From Sthenelais limicola (lineage: Eukaryota; Annelida; Polychaeta; Phyllodocida; Sigalionidae), in contig OW804096.1 of assembly GCA_942159475.1 (NCBI GenBank), positions 16,888,906 to 16,952,905 of the forward strand: 64,000 nucleotides of DNA. Reading direction: 5' to 3'. The notes under the pieces were generated by a model. It was not told the origin of the DNA. It saw nothing but the letters and a program-made list of their open reading frames with translations, and ran no database searches. Positions within the stretch are counted from its first letter, which is position 1; the number at the start of each line of letters is the position of its first letter. Below are positions 10,286 through 20,996 of this stretch, one piece after another. The translations under genes were made by a program, and so were the position numbers.

Positions 10286-10391
10286 CTCCTACATTCGTAT
10301 GTAATAAATACAATGAACGGTGTTTTCTTCCATTGTGATTCATTAAACAAGGCTATAATAATGAAGAATGCTCTCCTGAAATACCGTAAAT

Positions 10392-10796
10392 GTTATGTGT
10401 TTCAGGAAAATGAGTCATAAGTCACAAAAAATGGATTTTGAGATATCATCATATTTGAACAGATGAGATCAAGCCGATTCCAATGATGGTAAACAGTCTA
10501 ATAATCTAACAAGTATTTCTAGATTTTAAGTTTGATATTTTCTTTTTTGAAAAAAAGTTTCCAATATTTCTGGGGGTCAATAAACAGTTAAGTAACTAAA
10601 TATACTCCATACGAGGACCTTTAAAACGAAAGAATATATTACATAGATTGTCCTGAAATTTGATACATCGATTGATATACCTATAAGTAATAAACTCCCC
10701 AAAAATCAGAACATTCCAAAAAAGTGATCTTGTCAAATAAGCACTTCAAAAATATCATTTTTGCGACTTATGACTCATTTTCCTGAAACACATCAC
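10392..10796 (+). mobile_element. A element, copy 4, TSD AAAT
   Basis: Full-length: termini GTTATGTGTTTCAGG and TTCCTGAAACACATCAC, flanked by AAAT at 10388-10391 and 10797-10800. Shares with copy 3 the variant GTTATG start, so the two may belong to one subfamily. Confidence 0.85.
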
Positions 10797-11059
10797 AAAT
10801 GTTGTGTAGGCGGTCTTTCATTTTGTATGTGTACACCGTGATTGCTTGTTAAATCTCTAAAGGCTCTTAAATAAACGCTTCCCAGACAAGGAACAAGAGC
10901 CATTATGATAACTGAGAACCAGATGTGAACGAACATTGCGCCAGTATAAATTCTATGCCGATTTAGGTGAATGTTGGGCTCACAGATTAATTCTCAGCTC
11001 AAAGCTATTGCTATGTCATCGTAGCGGGGGCAGTTGACTTGTATATTAGCCCAGAAGAA

Positions 11060-11582
11060 TATAATCCAATGGTAAATTTCAAATACAAGAAATTTCGCAC
11101 AAGGCAGAAAACCATTAAAACAGATTATTCCAAAAAATGAACAACTTCGAAAATCAATATTACATAGAATTCCTTACACTTGGAACGCCCTCCAGACCAT
11201 GACTCACAGATTAGAAGACCCAATAATATTTAAGTTGGTGGCCAAAAAAACCCTTATATGGTCAGACCAGTATTTCATTGAATAAAGTATAATGTATTTC
11301 CTTAAATGTAATCAGTGTATTAACAAAACCAGAGTAACTATGTCTGAGACTCATTTACTTAATAAGTTTAGTGCGCTAGATATCTAACCTATAGAGAGTA
11401 ATAGTAAAAATCAATGTAAAAGACAGTGTATTACTTTCGTCTATGACGACTGTGGAATTGTTCACTGTTAACTATGATTGTAAAAGACAGAAAACTTGAA
11501 AACCTCCCTTAGCCGGAGTCATGTTCTCTGATAGCGAAAAATTCGAAAATAAAAGTATCTTAATCTTAATCTTAATCTTAAT
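11060..11582 (+). mobile_element. CR1/L2-like LINE 3' end with hexamer tail
   Basis: Contains the C-terminal coding remnant (11076-11285), about 270 bp of 3' UTR, AATAAA at 11548-11553 and a terminal microsatellite of TCTTAA units (11558-11582) instead of poly(A). Short simple-repeat tails are typical of CR1/L2-group LINEs. The left boundary is uncertain. Confidence 0.55.
11076..11285 (+). pseudogene. CR1/L2-like LINE, C-terminal ORF remnant
   Basis: A 70-codon open segment ending at TAA (11283-11285). Its translation carries the pattern seen at the extreme C-terminus of CR1/L2-type ORF2 proteins: basic residues, PKNEQLRKSILHRIPYTWNAL (the W-N-x-L signature), then about 20 residues, then FKLVAKKTLI. 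A stop lies just upstream (11073-11075), so only the tail survives. No zinc-binding domain is present, unlike the L1/Tx1-type fragments here. Confidence 0.6.
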
Positions 11583-11674
11583 GGTAGATTTCATATGAAT
11601 GAGAAAGTCGAGGATGAATTAACCCGAAATTACTTTTGGCGCGTATCAATAGGAGATGCATGACCTTGAAGTCC

Positions 11675-12547
11675 TTTTAAAGCAGCGTTCTCAGCTATTA
11701 TAACAAATATAATCTTTTCATTTTTTTCATATCATGATAGGACTGTATTGATCAATATTCTGCTGCTGTTATATGTTTATACAAGAGTTACTCATATTGA
11801 CTTATAGGACTGGATTTATCACTATTCTGCTGCTGGTATATGTTTATACAAGAGTTACTCATATTATGACTTATAGGACTGAAATAATCAATATTCTGCT
11901 GCTGTTATATGTTTATACAAGAGTTACTCATATTATGACTTATAGGACTGTATTGATCAATATTCTGCTGCTGTTATATGTTTATACAAGAGTTACTCAT
12001 ATTATGACTTATAGGACTGGATTTATCAATATTCTGCTGCTGTTATATGTTTATACAAGAGTTACTCATATTATGACTTATAGGACTGTATTGATCAATA
12101 TTCTGCTGCTGTTATATGTTTATACAAGAGTTACTCATATTATGACTTATAGGACTGGATTTATCAATATTCTGCTGCTGTTATATGTTTATACAAGAGT
12201 TACACATATTATGACTTATGGGACTGTATTGATCAATATTCTGCTGCTGTTATATGTTTATACAAGAGTTACACATATTATGACTTATAGGACTGAATTT
12301 ATCAATATTCTGCTGCTGTTATATGTTTATAATTTGAAATCGAAACAGCCACTGGTGAGCGATAATAAGTGAAGCCATCATAGGAAAGCAGCTTGGTGGG
12401 ACTCAAAAATATCAATGTGTCTTTTATCAAGGCCTCTGGCAAGAGAAATATACAACATCCTCCATAGTTTTGGTCAAATGACTTTTATATGGGTTGGAAT
12501 AGAACGGAAGAAGAGTTTTTGATCAATGTTACCTGAAATCTTTAATA
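11675..12547 (+). mobile_element. C element, copy 1, nine 69-bp units
   Basis: Left terminus TTTTAAAGCAGCGTTCTCAG, then AT-rich DNA, then nine tandem units of about 69 bp (11742-12340; each with ATCAATATTCTGCTGCTG and TTATACAAGAGTTACTCAT). A right body resembles copy 2 (GTGAGCGATAATAAGTGAAG, TTGGTCAAATGACTTTTA). The right terminus has decayed. Because 69 is a multiple of 3, the array yields a spurious 199-codon ORF (11773-12372). Confidence 0.7.
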
Positions 12548-12604
12548 TGAATATGTCCCCACCCCCAATAAACACACACACTTGTTGAAGCATAGGGACA
12601 TTTG

Positions 12605-12701
12605 GTCTGGCCATCAGAAATGTACAATTCAACTTCACCATGGCTCTCAAATAATACAAATACAAACTTAAGGCATTAATGAGGTTGGAAATACAGTTTA
12701 A
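12605..12701 (-). repeat. B element fragment
   Basis: Degenerate left end of a B copy: GGTCTGGCCATCAGAAATG, then ACAATTCAACTTCACC and CTCAAATAA. Truncated on the right. Confidence 0.5.
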
Positions 12702-12785
12702 TATAGCAGAAGATGTTGCTTTAAGTAAAAGCCATACCAAATATATACTGGTCATGGCATCAATATGTAATGACCCTTGGTATAT

Positions 12786-13020
12786 GGGTCAGATTTTCAG
12801 AAAATGTACAATTCAACTTCGCCAATCTTCTCAAATAACCCGAATTTCACACCAAAATACAGTTCAAAATACAATTCAACTTAACCAAACCGATTGCTAG
12901 AATCAATACAATGCCAAATATACTCGGATTTACCCAGTATTGACCAAATTGCAGCCTAATTTAGCAACATTTACTAAATGTGTACAGCTGCCACTTGTAC
13001 ATTTTCTGACAATCTGGCCC
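12786..13020 (-). mobile_element. B element, full length
   Basis: Both ends are intact (GGGTCAGATTTTCAGAAAAT; right end with CTGGCCC for CTGACCC) and flanked by ATAT. Internal CCAAACCGATTGCTAG and TTACCCAGTATTGACC match the other copies. Confidence 0.8.
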
Positions 13021-13211
13021 ATATGTTGAAGAGGAGAAAGAACAACATTTGGTATCGGACGATGACACAAGGAGTCTAGTTAATATGACATTTACAAGAA
13101 CAATGGTGTAGTAAAAACAGATATAAGAGAAGTACATAGTAGAAATAGATTTAAGCAAGAGGTCCTACTTCTAGGTAGCGTGAGTACTCAAGGTAAGTAA
13201 CACAATCATGT

Positions 13212-13432
13212 GGGTGAAATCGTCAGATGATGTACAATTCACCTTCACAAATCTTCTCAAATAACCCAAATTTAAGACAAAAATGAGGGTAAAATGACCT
13301 ACCAGATTGCTTGAATTAAGGCAATGTCAAATGTACTCAGATATATCTAGTATTGACCATTTTTCAGTCTAATTTAGCAGAATTTATTAATGTGTAGATC
13401 TGCCGATTGTGCATTTTCTGAAAATCTAACCC
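13212..13432 (-). mobile_element. B element, diverged
   Basis: Left end GGGTGAAATCGTCAGATGAT, right end TTCTGAAAATCTAACCC, internal CTCAGATATATCTAGTATTG. The body is shortened by small deletions. Confidence 0.7.
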
Positions 13433-13531
13433 TTGTATAGGTAAATTATAAAGCTTTTACTTATACAAGATTGTGAGTAGTATAATCAAAGTGAACGTTG
13501 TATAAGGTATCAGTACATAAGCCTACTATTT

Positions 13532-13944
13532 GTGATGTGTTTTATGAAAATGAGTCATAAGTCGCAAAATTGATATTTTTCAAAGTGTTTTTTTTCACAA
13601 AATCACATTATTGAAATGTTCTGAATTTTCGAGGGTTCATCACTTATACATATATCAATCAATGTATCAAATTTCAGGGCAATCTATGTAATATATCCTT
13701 TAGTTTTAAAGGTCCTCATATGGACTACATTTAATTACTTTACTGTTTATTGACCCCCAGAAATATTGGAAACATTTTTTTTTTTTCAAAAACGAAAATA
13801 TCAAACTTAAAATCTAGAAATACTTATTAGATTATTAGACTGTTTACTATCATTGGAATCGGCTTGATCTCCTCTTTTCAAATATAATGGTATCTCAAAA
13901 TCTATTTTTTGCGAGTTATGACTTATTTTCCTGAAACACATCAC
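13532..13944 (-). mobile_element. A element, copy 5, TSD ATTT
   Basis: Full-length with termini GTGATGTGTTTTATG and TTCCTGAAACACATCAC, flanked by ATTT at 13528-13531 and 13945-13948. One of the least diverged copies. Confidence 0.85.
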
Positions 13945-13960
13945 ATTTGTCACATATCGG

Positions 13961-14026
13961 CCTGTTTAAGCAGAATTTACTAAATATGTAGAACTGCCGA
14001 ATGTACATTTCCTGACGCCCCGACCC
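13961..14026 (-). repeat. B element fragment, right end
   Basis: AAGCAGAATTTACTAAATAT, then a diverged terminus (CATTTCCTGACGCCCCGACCC) followed by ATAT. The rest of the copy is absent. Confidence 0.55.
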
Positions 14027-14346
14027 ATATGAACAGCAACAAAGACGAGTCCATTGTTAATTGGGGGTGAGGCAGTGAGACCTGATTATAGTGCAAAGTC
14101 AAGTCCACTTCTACTCTTAACCGACTTCCTGTCACTCACATGGGTCTTCTCTTCTCGCAGTGCTTCACAAGAGCTCGCGAGACTGCATGAGACTTAGACA
14201 AATCTGTCCGCTCTCATGACGTCGAGTTATTACAGGTCGGAGAGACGAGTGGCGCCGTGGCCTGGAGGTTATCAGAACTAGTTGAGATTCTCGGGAGATT
14301 ACCTGAGTACTTGTGACTACCTAAATGCGCATGTCATATACTATGT

Positions 14347-14582
14347 GGGTCAGATTTTCAAAAAATGTACAATTCGCCTTCACCAATTCTCTCAAATAAC
14401 CCAAATTTCAGACGAAAATTAAGTTCAAAGTACAGTTTAACCTAACCAAACATATTGCTAGAATCACTGCAATGCTGAATATACTTAAATTTACCTAGTA
14501 TTGACCAAATTACAGCTTCATTTTGCAGAACTAGCTAAATATGTACAGCTGCTAATTGTACATTTTCTAAAAGATCTGACCC
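14347..14582 (-). mobile_element. B element, full length
   Basis: GGGTCAGATTTTCAAAAAAT at the left, TTCTAAAAGATCTGACCC at the right. Its right flank ATAT is immediately followed by an A-element start, one of two places where B and A abut. Confidence 0.8.
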
Positions 14583-14586
14583 ATAT

Positions 14587-14690
14587 GATGTGTTTCAGAA
14601 AAGTGAGTCTAAAGTCGCAAAGATGATATTTTTCAAAGGGTTATTATTTGTAAGAAATCTTTCTAGGAATGTTTGCATTTTGGGGATCCT
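14587..14690 (-). mobile_element. A element, copy 6, left end only
   Basis: GATGTGTTTCAGAAAAGTGA and GTCGCAAAGATGATATTTTT, then sequence diverges after about 100 bp. Starts in the ATAT that ends the preceding B copy. Confidence 0.6.
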
Positions 14691-14875
14691 TGGGAATTTA
14701 GACTCTACATATAAATGTACATCATGCTACGTCCTATTTCTAGTTGTATCATATTCAAAATTAATCAAATGAAATAGCAGTAACATATCACTAATATAAG
14801 TCCTTAATCTAACTTATTTAAACTTTCCATAACATTTGAAATGTCAAAATACCAAATAATATTATGGGGAAAGGC

Positions 14876-15193
14876 GCGAGATGAGGGATGAGAGATGAGG
14901 GACGAAAGCAGAGAGATGAGGGATGAGAGACAAGAGATAAGGGACACGAGATGAGAGATGAGGGACGAGAGATGAGATATGAGGGACAAGAGGTGAGGGA
15001 TGAGAGGTGAGGGATGAGAGGTGAGGGACGAGATATAAGGGACGAGAGGCGAGATCAGAGGGACGAGAGGTGAGGAATGAGGGACAAGAAATGAGGGATG
15101 AGGGATGAGGGACGTGAGGTGAGATCTGAGGGACGAGAGGTGAGGGATGAGGGACAAGATATGAGGGACAAGAGGTGAGGGATGAGGGACGAT
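14876..15193 (+). repeat. Purine-rich minisatellite, first block
   Basis: Irregular array of 10-22 bp units built from GAGGGATGAG, GAGGGACGAG and AGGTGAGG. It yields artefactual Ser/Leu/Pro/His-rich minus-strand ORFs. The same unit resumes at 16242-16290 after an unrelated 1-kb block. Confidence 0.85.
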
Positions 15194-15194
15194 A

Positions 15195-16241
15195 GAGAGA
15201 TATATATATATATAAACTTTTATTCACAATCTTCACATGCAATTAAGACGGTACAATCAAGAATAGGGCGGAGCCTCACAGCAGTGATCTTCCATGGTGG
15301 CCCTTGGAAATGAAATGTAATAAGATAAATAAACCTTAGGTACTAACATCATGATAATACTATAACCTTAACAAAGTGATGTGATCTTAGCGGAGAGTAT
15401 TAATATTAAATGTCAAGCGAAGGTCCATGTAGTGATTTAGCTATAATTCTATATATTTCGTCGATGTCCATCATTGTTCTAGAATAATGGTTTCCCATTA
15501 CTTATGAGTGTCCGCGAAAGTTCATTGTTTTTAATTTTTCAATTTTGGGTGATGTTGGAATTTATCTTCTTGGATGATATGTTGACATGATGATCTATCT
15601 TTCTCAGGTTGGTGAAAATAGATGTTCATTGGCCCATGGGTCCTTTGTGTCGACATACATCTTAAATTGTTATTTGAGACCAAAAAAGTGAAATTTCCTA
15701 GATATACGATTTGACATTATTCTGATAACGTCCCCTTTGACTAGGAAGACGCTTACAACATTGACTAATTGCTACCGGTGTGGTTTAAGATCTGAATATA
15801 GAATGAAATATCACATAAATTGGTACCAACACTTCTTCTCTCATATCATATATTAACTTCAAACAGAGTAAGGACCTATACTGGTCCATCGTTAATAGAC
15901 TCTCTTGTACTGGAGAGGAACAAAATCTGTTAATTTGAGGAAAATATCGTGGTAAAAGAACAATGAACATTAAAATACATTTATCCCCTTTCCCTTCCCC
16001 TCGGATGAACCGAGTTTTACCGATGTCTCAGTCATGTACATAGGTCTTACACGCCTATATCCCCCTCCCACAATATACAATATTACAGTTCAGTATTTAT
16101 ACTCTTGTACAGGTTATAAAGTTTTCCAATTTTAAGAATGATAAATCCAAATACTAGATATTATCTTCTCTTAAATATTGGTCGAATTCCTGGGTGTAGG
16201 TGTTTTTTAAATAAACTTTAAATAAACTTATTTTAAAATAA
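15195..16241 (-). mobile_element. Probable retroelement 3' fragment interrupting the minisatellite
   Basis: On the minus strand the block ends GTGAATAAAAGTTTATATAT, i.e. AATAAA followed by a (TA)n tail. Both outer edges abut the same GAGGGAC minisatellite. That geometry suggests insertion of a 5'-truncated retroelement into the array. No RT coding motif is visible; the 61-codon minus ORF at 15785-15970 is unrecognised. Confidence 0.4.
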
Positions 16242-16290
16242 GATATGAGGGACGAGAGTTGAGGGATGAGGGACAAGATATGAGGGATAC
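16242..16290 (+). repeat. Purine-rich minisatellite, second block
   Basis: ATATGAGGGACGAGAGTTGA and GGGATGAGGGACAAGATATG repeat the units of the 14876-15193 array. Confidence 0.8.
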
Positions 16291-16388
16291 CCATAACACA
16301 CCCAAGACAGTCACTAAACACTGCTGTCCACCAGCTGCATGCATGAGTGATCACACTGACCAGTCTGGTCACTATAGCTATACCTGTT

Positions 16389-16990
16389 GGATAATCCCAT
16401 CCTCCCTAGGCAGGCCCTGTATTCCGCAATGAGTTACTCCATACTAGGCCCTGCCACAGTAGCCTGGGTATCGGTGGGAGTGTGTCAGCATGTGGTCAGC
16501 TACCCAAAGCAGGGCGAGATTGTACTAATCACCCCCTGCTGTGTGTCTGACCATATGGCCTGCCCTCTTTAACTTGTTGGGATAGGGGACTTGCATGCCC
16601 ACCTACTTGAATCTTGACTCAAATGGAATTATGGTACAGTGTAAATTCCATATAAAAATATATCAAGTTCATCACAGGATATTTATTGATGCTCTAACTT
16701 TAATATCCACTGGTTTTAACTGTTTCCAACGCTCAAATCTCCATCTTGCCCAGATGTGTGCAGTGGTACATGTAAATTCCCCTATTGAAGGAGGGTCGGA
16801 CAGGGTCTTGACAATTGACCACAGCTAAATATAGGCCCCTCTCAAAATCGAAGGGGGAGCTCACTGATTGGCTGGCGCTATTTGGGACACGTTGACCTAG
16901 TCCCACCGATTCAGTGCCAATTGGGGCAGGGGCTAGTATGTAGACACTGGTTGCGGAGTATAGGGCCTGCCTAGGGAGGATGGATAATCC
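16389..16990. mobile_element. J element with ~110-bp inverted ends
   Basis: Left end GGATAATCCCATCCTCCCTA and right end CTAGGGAGGATGGATAATCC form an inverted repeat. Similarity continues inward with gaps: CCGCAA, CATACTAG, CCCTGCC and ATCGGTGGGA recur in order in the inverted right arm. That makes arms of roughly 110 bp. A degenerate D copy lies inside. No transposase ORF; the 61-codon ORF at 16387-16572 is largely the left arm. Confidence 0.65.
16582..16787 (-). mobile_element. D element, copy 3, degenerate, inside J
   Basis: Starts ATAGGGGACTTGCATGCCC, keeps CTTGAATCTTGA, GGAATTATGG and ACAGGATATTTATTGATGCT, and ends AAATTCCCCTATTG. The centre is deleted, leaving about 205 bp. Confidence 0.6.
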
Positions 16991-18300
16991 AAAAAAAGTC
17001 TTGGATATTTTTTATTTTTCCTATTTCACGTTTATATCCTTTCAGATTGGGGACAAAACAACCTACAAAGAATAACTAATAATTGTATTTTCTCCCTAGT
17101 TAAGCTAGAGAAACGGTGATTTATTAAAATATGCGGGTATCTTTATAATTATCATTTCCAAAACCAATGTCTGTATTTTTGAATTTAGTCATACAAGGGT
17201 TGGTGTCACACCATCGCCTTGTCTCTCTGCCACCTGACGGTATAACATAATCGAGGTCTGTATGTATTGAAGTGATTAATACCTTATATAATTTTTACAT
17301 TCTACGGTATTTTGTTAAAAATAAAATTTGTGAATGTTAGTGAATTGGGTACCATTCTGTCAATCATCCTGAGTAGCAAGTTCATGTGATACATTTTGAG
17401 GTGTTGGTTGAGGATTGGTGTGAGGAGTGTGGACACTTATCTGAGAGGATATCTGGATGCCCATCTCTGTGTGATGTAATTCACGCCAACACTACTAACT
17501 TTGCACTTATGCAAGGACTGCTTGATTGACAACCTTCTGCCATCTCTGCAGTAAATCCCTGAAGGCCAGTGTGACATCCTATTGGTTGACATTTGTTGTA
17601 TTCTATTGGCTATCTTGGTTTGATTAACAAGTTGCCACCCAAGGCCACTGTATAGGTTTTGAGAGGAACCCATTTAGAGAGGACCACCCATGACTGAATC
17701 TGAGTGATCTACACCTACTACACCCTTTGGGATTTCTGGGTTTCAAGTCTTGGAGACAAACAAGCTCGGAATTGCAAAGACTAAAAGACAATTGTGTATT
17801 ATTAGATTACAATATGTTGTTTGATGTCTTATGTCTAATTCCCTTGCATTGTACTTTCATGTTTATCCAACTGCCTTTGTAAACTGGGAGCGTGCAACTT
17901 TCCTAGTTGTTAATAAAGTGAATTTTACTTCCACTCCTGTGTTCTTCTAATACAGACATTCAAGGCATTTCAGATTACAGTACATCTGATATTCATAATC
18001 TAGCCATTGCACACAAATAGTTGACCGTAGAATTCGTTTCCTTTAGAAATGCACAATATATACATTAACTTAAACTGATTATAAAGTTAAACAGAAAAAT
18101 AGTTCATTAAATGATTGATTAACTTAATAAACTTATAACTTGTTCTTTCTGTGTATTATTGAATTAATTTAGTGCCTTGCCTTATGCAATCAGGTAACTT
18201 CTGAGAATATCAATGCTTTTCGCTGAAATGTACTTCTGTTGTCGTGAATAAACAAAATTTAAAATCAGAATCAAATCTCACCACAATAGTGTACAATTCA
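16991..18300. other. Intergenic DNA
   Basis: No supported gene. AATAAA-bearing tail-like sequences occur near 17925 and 18250 (GTGAATAAACAAAATTTAAA). They could be old retroposon ends, but no coding remnant accompanies them. Confidence 0.45.
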
Positions 18301-18309
18301 AAAGTTAAT

Positions 18310-18612
18310 TTAGAATTGATGTCAACAATCTTCCCCCCCCCCCATGCACCTCAAGTGTTGAACCTGATGCCATCAGTCTGAGCACCTCACCAGTTATTAT
18401 TAGAACAGAATCGTGAGGAGAAATATGAACATCTCCATTGTACAACCTTATTTTGTCCTTCCATATATAACAGAATTAATTAACATGGGTGGCTACACTC
18501 AGAGATGTTCTTCGGCCTCATCATGTATCATATCAGAAAACGGAATCCTATTTTGGCCAAAGAGTGTCATTACCAAACGGTTATGACGTCAACGCATCAT
18601 TTCAGTGAATTT
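18310..18612 (-). repeat. M repeat, copy 1
   Basis: About 300 bp matching 50238-50540, from AATTGATGTCAACAATC to GACGTCAACGCATCATTTCA. An 80-bp core (18376-18455) is identical in both copies. On the minus strand that core is open and reads YNGDVHISPHDSVLII then TGEVLRLM. In this copy a C run (about 18331-18342) interrupts the following frame. Conserved TGACGTCA-type and TTGGCCAAAG motifs lie on the other side. I do not recognise the peptide. Confidence 0.65.
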
Positions 18613-18783
18613 TTTCTTAATTTGTCCTATTTTCATTCCTTTGAACAAACAGCGCTTGTTTATTTTGCTTATGTAAGGGTTACGAGAGGTGAAATTGCAG
18701 TAGTATAACAAGAAAGATTTTATTATTGGGAAGAAATACTAAAGTTTTCCCCACTCTGTGCCCCTCGATTTCCGTGGATTACT

Positions 18784-19956
18784 TTTTTTTTTTTTCCCAA
18801 CACCGGGTCTTTATTCAAAAATCAGACAGAGGCAACATTTAAAGAGCTTGACAATGTGTTACATCGCTCTTATATCAAATTTCTTGTATGTGCGTATACT
18901 TTTTCGTTTTGTACCTTCTTCTGAAATGAGGTTCGAAGATTTTACTTTGCTTGCTATACTTTAACATCTAATAAAATCCGTTACCTTACTACAGTGTTTT
19001 TGGATATTTGTACGGCTTCTTATCATCATTGGAATTGTGTACACACCTAGCTCCTGTTATGACTTCATTTTACGCAATTTAATTTTAAACTAGACAATCT
19101 CCCTTTGGGGTACATTTTATCAAAAAATAAAAGAAAAGGAAAGGATCACATAACTATCATCACTACACATGTTTTATCCTTTTGTACGTCAGTTCTACTC
19201 TATCGTACTATATACCAACATGGGCAAGGTTTACAATTCCTCATAAAATCCCTCCCATAGTTTATATTCCTTTTCGTTCACCGGTCCAAATTTAGTGCAA
19301 TCTTTGAGCGCTCTAATGGCTATCTTGATTTCTCGTAGAAATTCGAAAAAGCACACTTTATTCTCATGGAATAATCTCGTTCTGTAAATATAGAATTTGG
19401 CCTTTAGGAATATAAAGTTTAACCTTCTATGTTTTACATCGTTGGACGGAATGCCCAAGATCAAATGTGCGGCATTAATGTCATCGAGTATTTCGCAGTC
19501 TAACCATCTGTTGCGGCTGGCCCAATTGATTAAGGTGTGCCATAAATTGTTCACACGTTCACAATCAATAAAAAAATGGAAAACATCGTCGACTTCTTCA
19601 CAATAATCACAGATAATAGTGTTTTTAAAACCATATTTCTCTAGCTTGAGATTACACACGGTGAGCCGATTGATAACTCTATACTGGAAGGTCTGGACTC
19701 TTACATTTCTGGTGCACAGGTACGGCAACATATACCACTCTGTGGGTTCAACCCCAGATATATCGATACCTTTATTGGCAAACTTTTCAACCCATATAAT
19801 GTTTCGCTCCTCTTTACCAATAATGACTTCTTTCAAGGCTATATATAACTCTTTGGCATTTGTAGACATGATGTTAATCTTTTTGTCTTTGAAATTACAT
19901 ACAAGCTCATTTTTGAAGTTCACCTCCGAGCCATCACATAGTAGAATCCACCATTT
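18784..19956 (-). mobile_element. 5'-truncated L1/Tx1-like LINE, with TSD
   Basis: A 1173-bp minus-strand insertion. The TSD TTTCCGTGGATTACT occurs at 18769-18783 and 19957-19971. The 3' end has a 12-base poly(A) (18784-18795 as T) and AATAAA about 20 bp inside (GAATAAAGACCCGG). The 3' UTR is about 435 bp. The coding part starts abruptly at the right TSD, so the first 30 codons of the apparent 271-codon ORF are target DNA. Confidence 0.88.
19231..19956 (-). pseudogene. LINE ORF2 C-terminal fragment (zinc-binding RT tail)
   Basis: About 242 uninterrupted codons of the ORF2 C-terminus. The family segment VQTFQYRVINRL precedes the zinc-binding motif C-x2-C...H-x4-C (CDYC, DDVFHFFIDC) and NNLW. 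A basic, aromatic tail (LKAKFYIYRTRLFHEN) follows, the same architecture as the 7.5-kb fragment (MTKNYIHRQKLFYEN). The two are related but clearly diverged lineages. RT and endonuclease domains are lost by 5' truncation, so it cannot move itself. The intact frame suggests a relatively young insertion. Confidence 0.8.
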
Positions 19957-20145
19957 TTTCCGTGGATTACTATTAATTAGTTTATTAGTTCTTAATGGAG
20001 AAAACCTGTCTTGCTTTGATTTTCTTATATCCTTTAAGAGTACCATGATTGTTAGATTCCTTAAGAAAAAGAAATATGATATTTTATGGAAGACATATGA
20101 TATATATATTTGGTATTGTATTGATTAAAAGTTGATTATTGAAAA

Positions 20146-20236
20146 ATTGATTACGTTGAACTGTATTTTGAACCTCATTTCTGTCTTAAATTTGGTTTAT
20201 TTGAGAGGACTGGTGAAGGCTAATTGTACATTTTCC
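20146..20236 (+). repeat. B element fragment, right half
   Basis: TTACGTTGAACTGTATTTTG, CTTAAATTTGGTTTATTTGA, GACTGGTGAAGG and AATTGTACATTTTC. The terminal CTGACCC is lost. Confidence 0.6.
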
Positions 20237-20815
20237 GTTCTCATAGCTATACGTTTTCATGATGCAGGGCACGAGATCTTGTATTGTATAGTGTTTATTT
20301 CCAGATATAACATAACAATTACAAAATAATGATAATAATAATAATGATTCTGGAAATGGGTGTCCCTTTCCACCGCGGCCTTAGCTCTTCCAAGGAATCC
20401 CTAATCTAATTGATTAAAGTCTATCTTGTCTACTTAGTGAGAACTTTGGTAAGCGATACCATTGAGCCCTCACCTTTTGTTTTACTTTTTATTTTACTAA
20501 GGACACAAGACTCATTTTCTCCAACTAAAAGGTTAGTTGCGAGAACGTAAATGCCATAACACTACTTCAAGTCTACCAGGAAGTCAAATCTATTATGTTC
20601 TCTCATACATGTTATTTCCGTTTCGTGTGTGTGTTGGTGTGTATTATTAGAGAAACTGGCCGTTCTTCCTGGAATACTGACTCACTGGGAAGCAGTCAAT
20701 TTAAACTTTATTCTTGCCTGGTATATCAAAATTATACATAAAACATGTATATATTTAGAATATATGATCTTCTTTGTGTGTAGTTTTGTATTTAACCCCA
20801 ACCTAGAAGAGGGAT
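20237..20815. other. Intergenic DNA
   Basis: Contains an AAT-type microsatellite (20325-20345) that may be the tail of an old retroposon. No gene supported. Confidence 0.4.
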
Positions 20816-20821
20816 AGAGCA

Positions 20822-20905
20822 GTCTGTGAGTGAGTGAGTGAGTGAGATTGGTTGCTTTATACGCCCTTATCAACACATTGAAGGTTATATCAAGGGCGGT
20901 AGAGC
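20822..20905 (-). repeat. F retroposon-like unit
   Basis: Minus-strand copy: a (GTGA)n tract on the plus strand, then GATTGGTTGCTTTATACGCC, CTTATCAACACATTGAAGG and TATATCAAGGGCGG. Further copies are at 37433-37503 and 53465-53610. The simple-repeat end and short length suggest a SINE-like unit. Confidence 0.6.
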
Positions 20906-20996
20906 TGAGGGCAGTCTGTAAGTGACCGTCAGTCAGTATGGGTTTGAGTTGGAGTTATAGCCTGTATGCTTATCATACATTGTACATGCTTTATTA

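Noticed and set aside
9621..10338. 227- and 163-codon Ser/Leu/Pro-rich ORFs
   Set aside because: Two overlapping frames open through a pyrimidine tract; composition explains both.
11742..12340. CRISPR-like array (regular ~69-bp spacing)
   Set aside because: There is no distinct spacer: whole units are near-identical, the genome is eukaryotic, and the same units recur in other C copies.
11773..12372. 199-codon repetitive ORF (membrane-like LLLYVYTRVTH repeats)
   Set aside because: It is the translation of nine 69-bp tandem units inside a non-coding C element. Unit length is a multiple of three, so one frame stays open by construction.
14804..15242. 117- and 126-codon Ser/His/Pro-rich minus ORFs
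   Set aside because: Purine-rich minisatellite read on the other strand in two frames.
19972..20046. N-terminal 25-30 codons of the 271-codon ORF as part of the LINE protein
   Set aside because: The 15-bp TSD at 19957-19971 places the LINE boundary inside the ORF, so these codons are target DNA.
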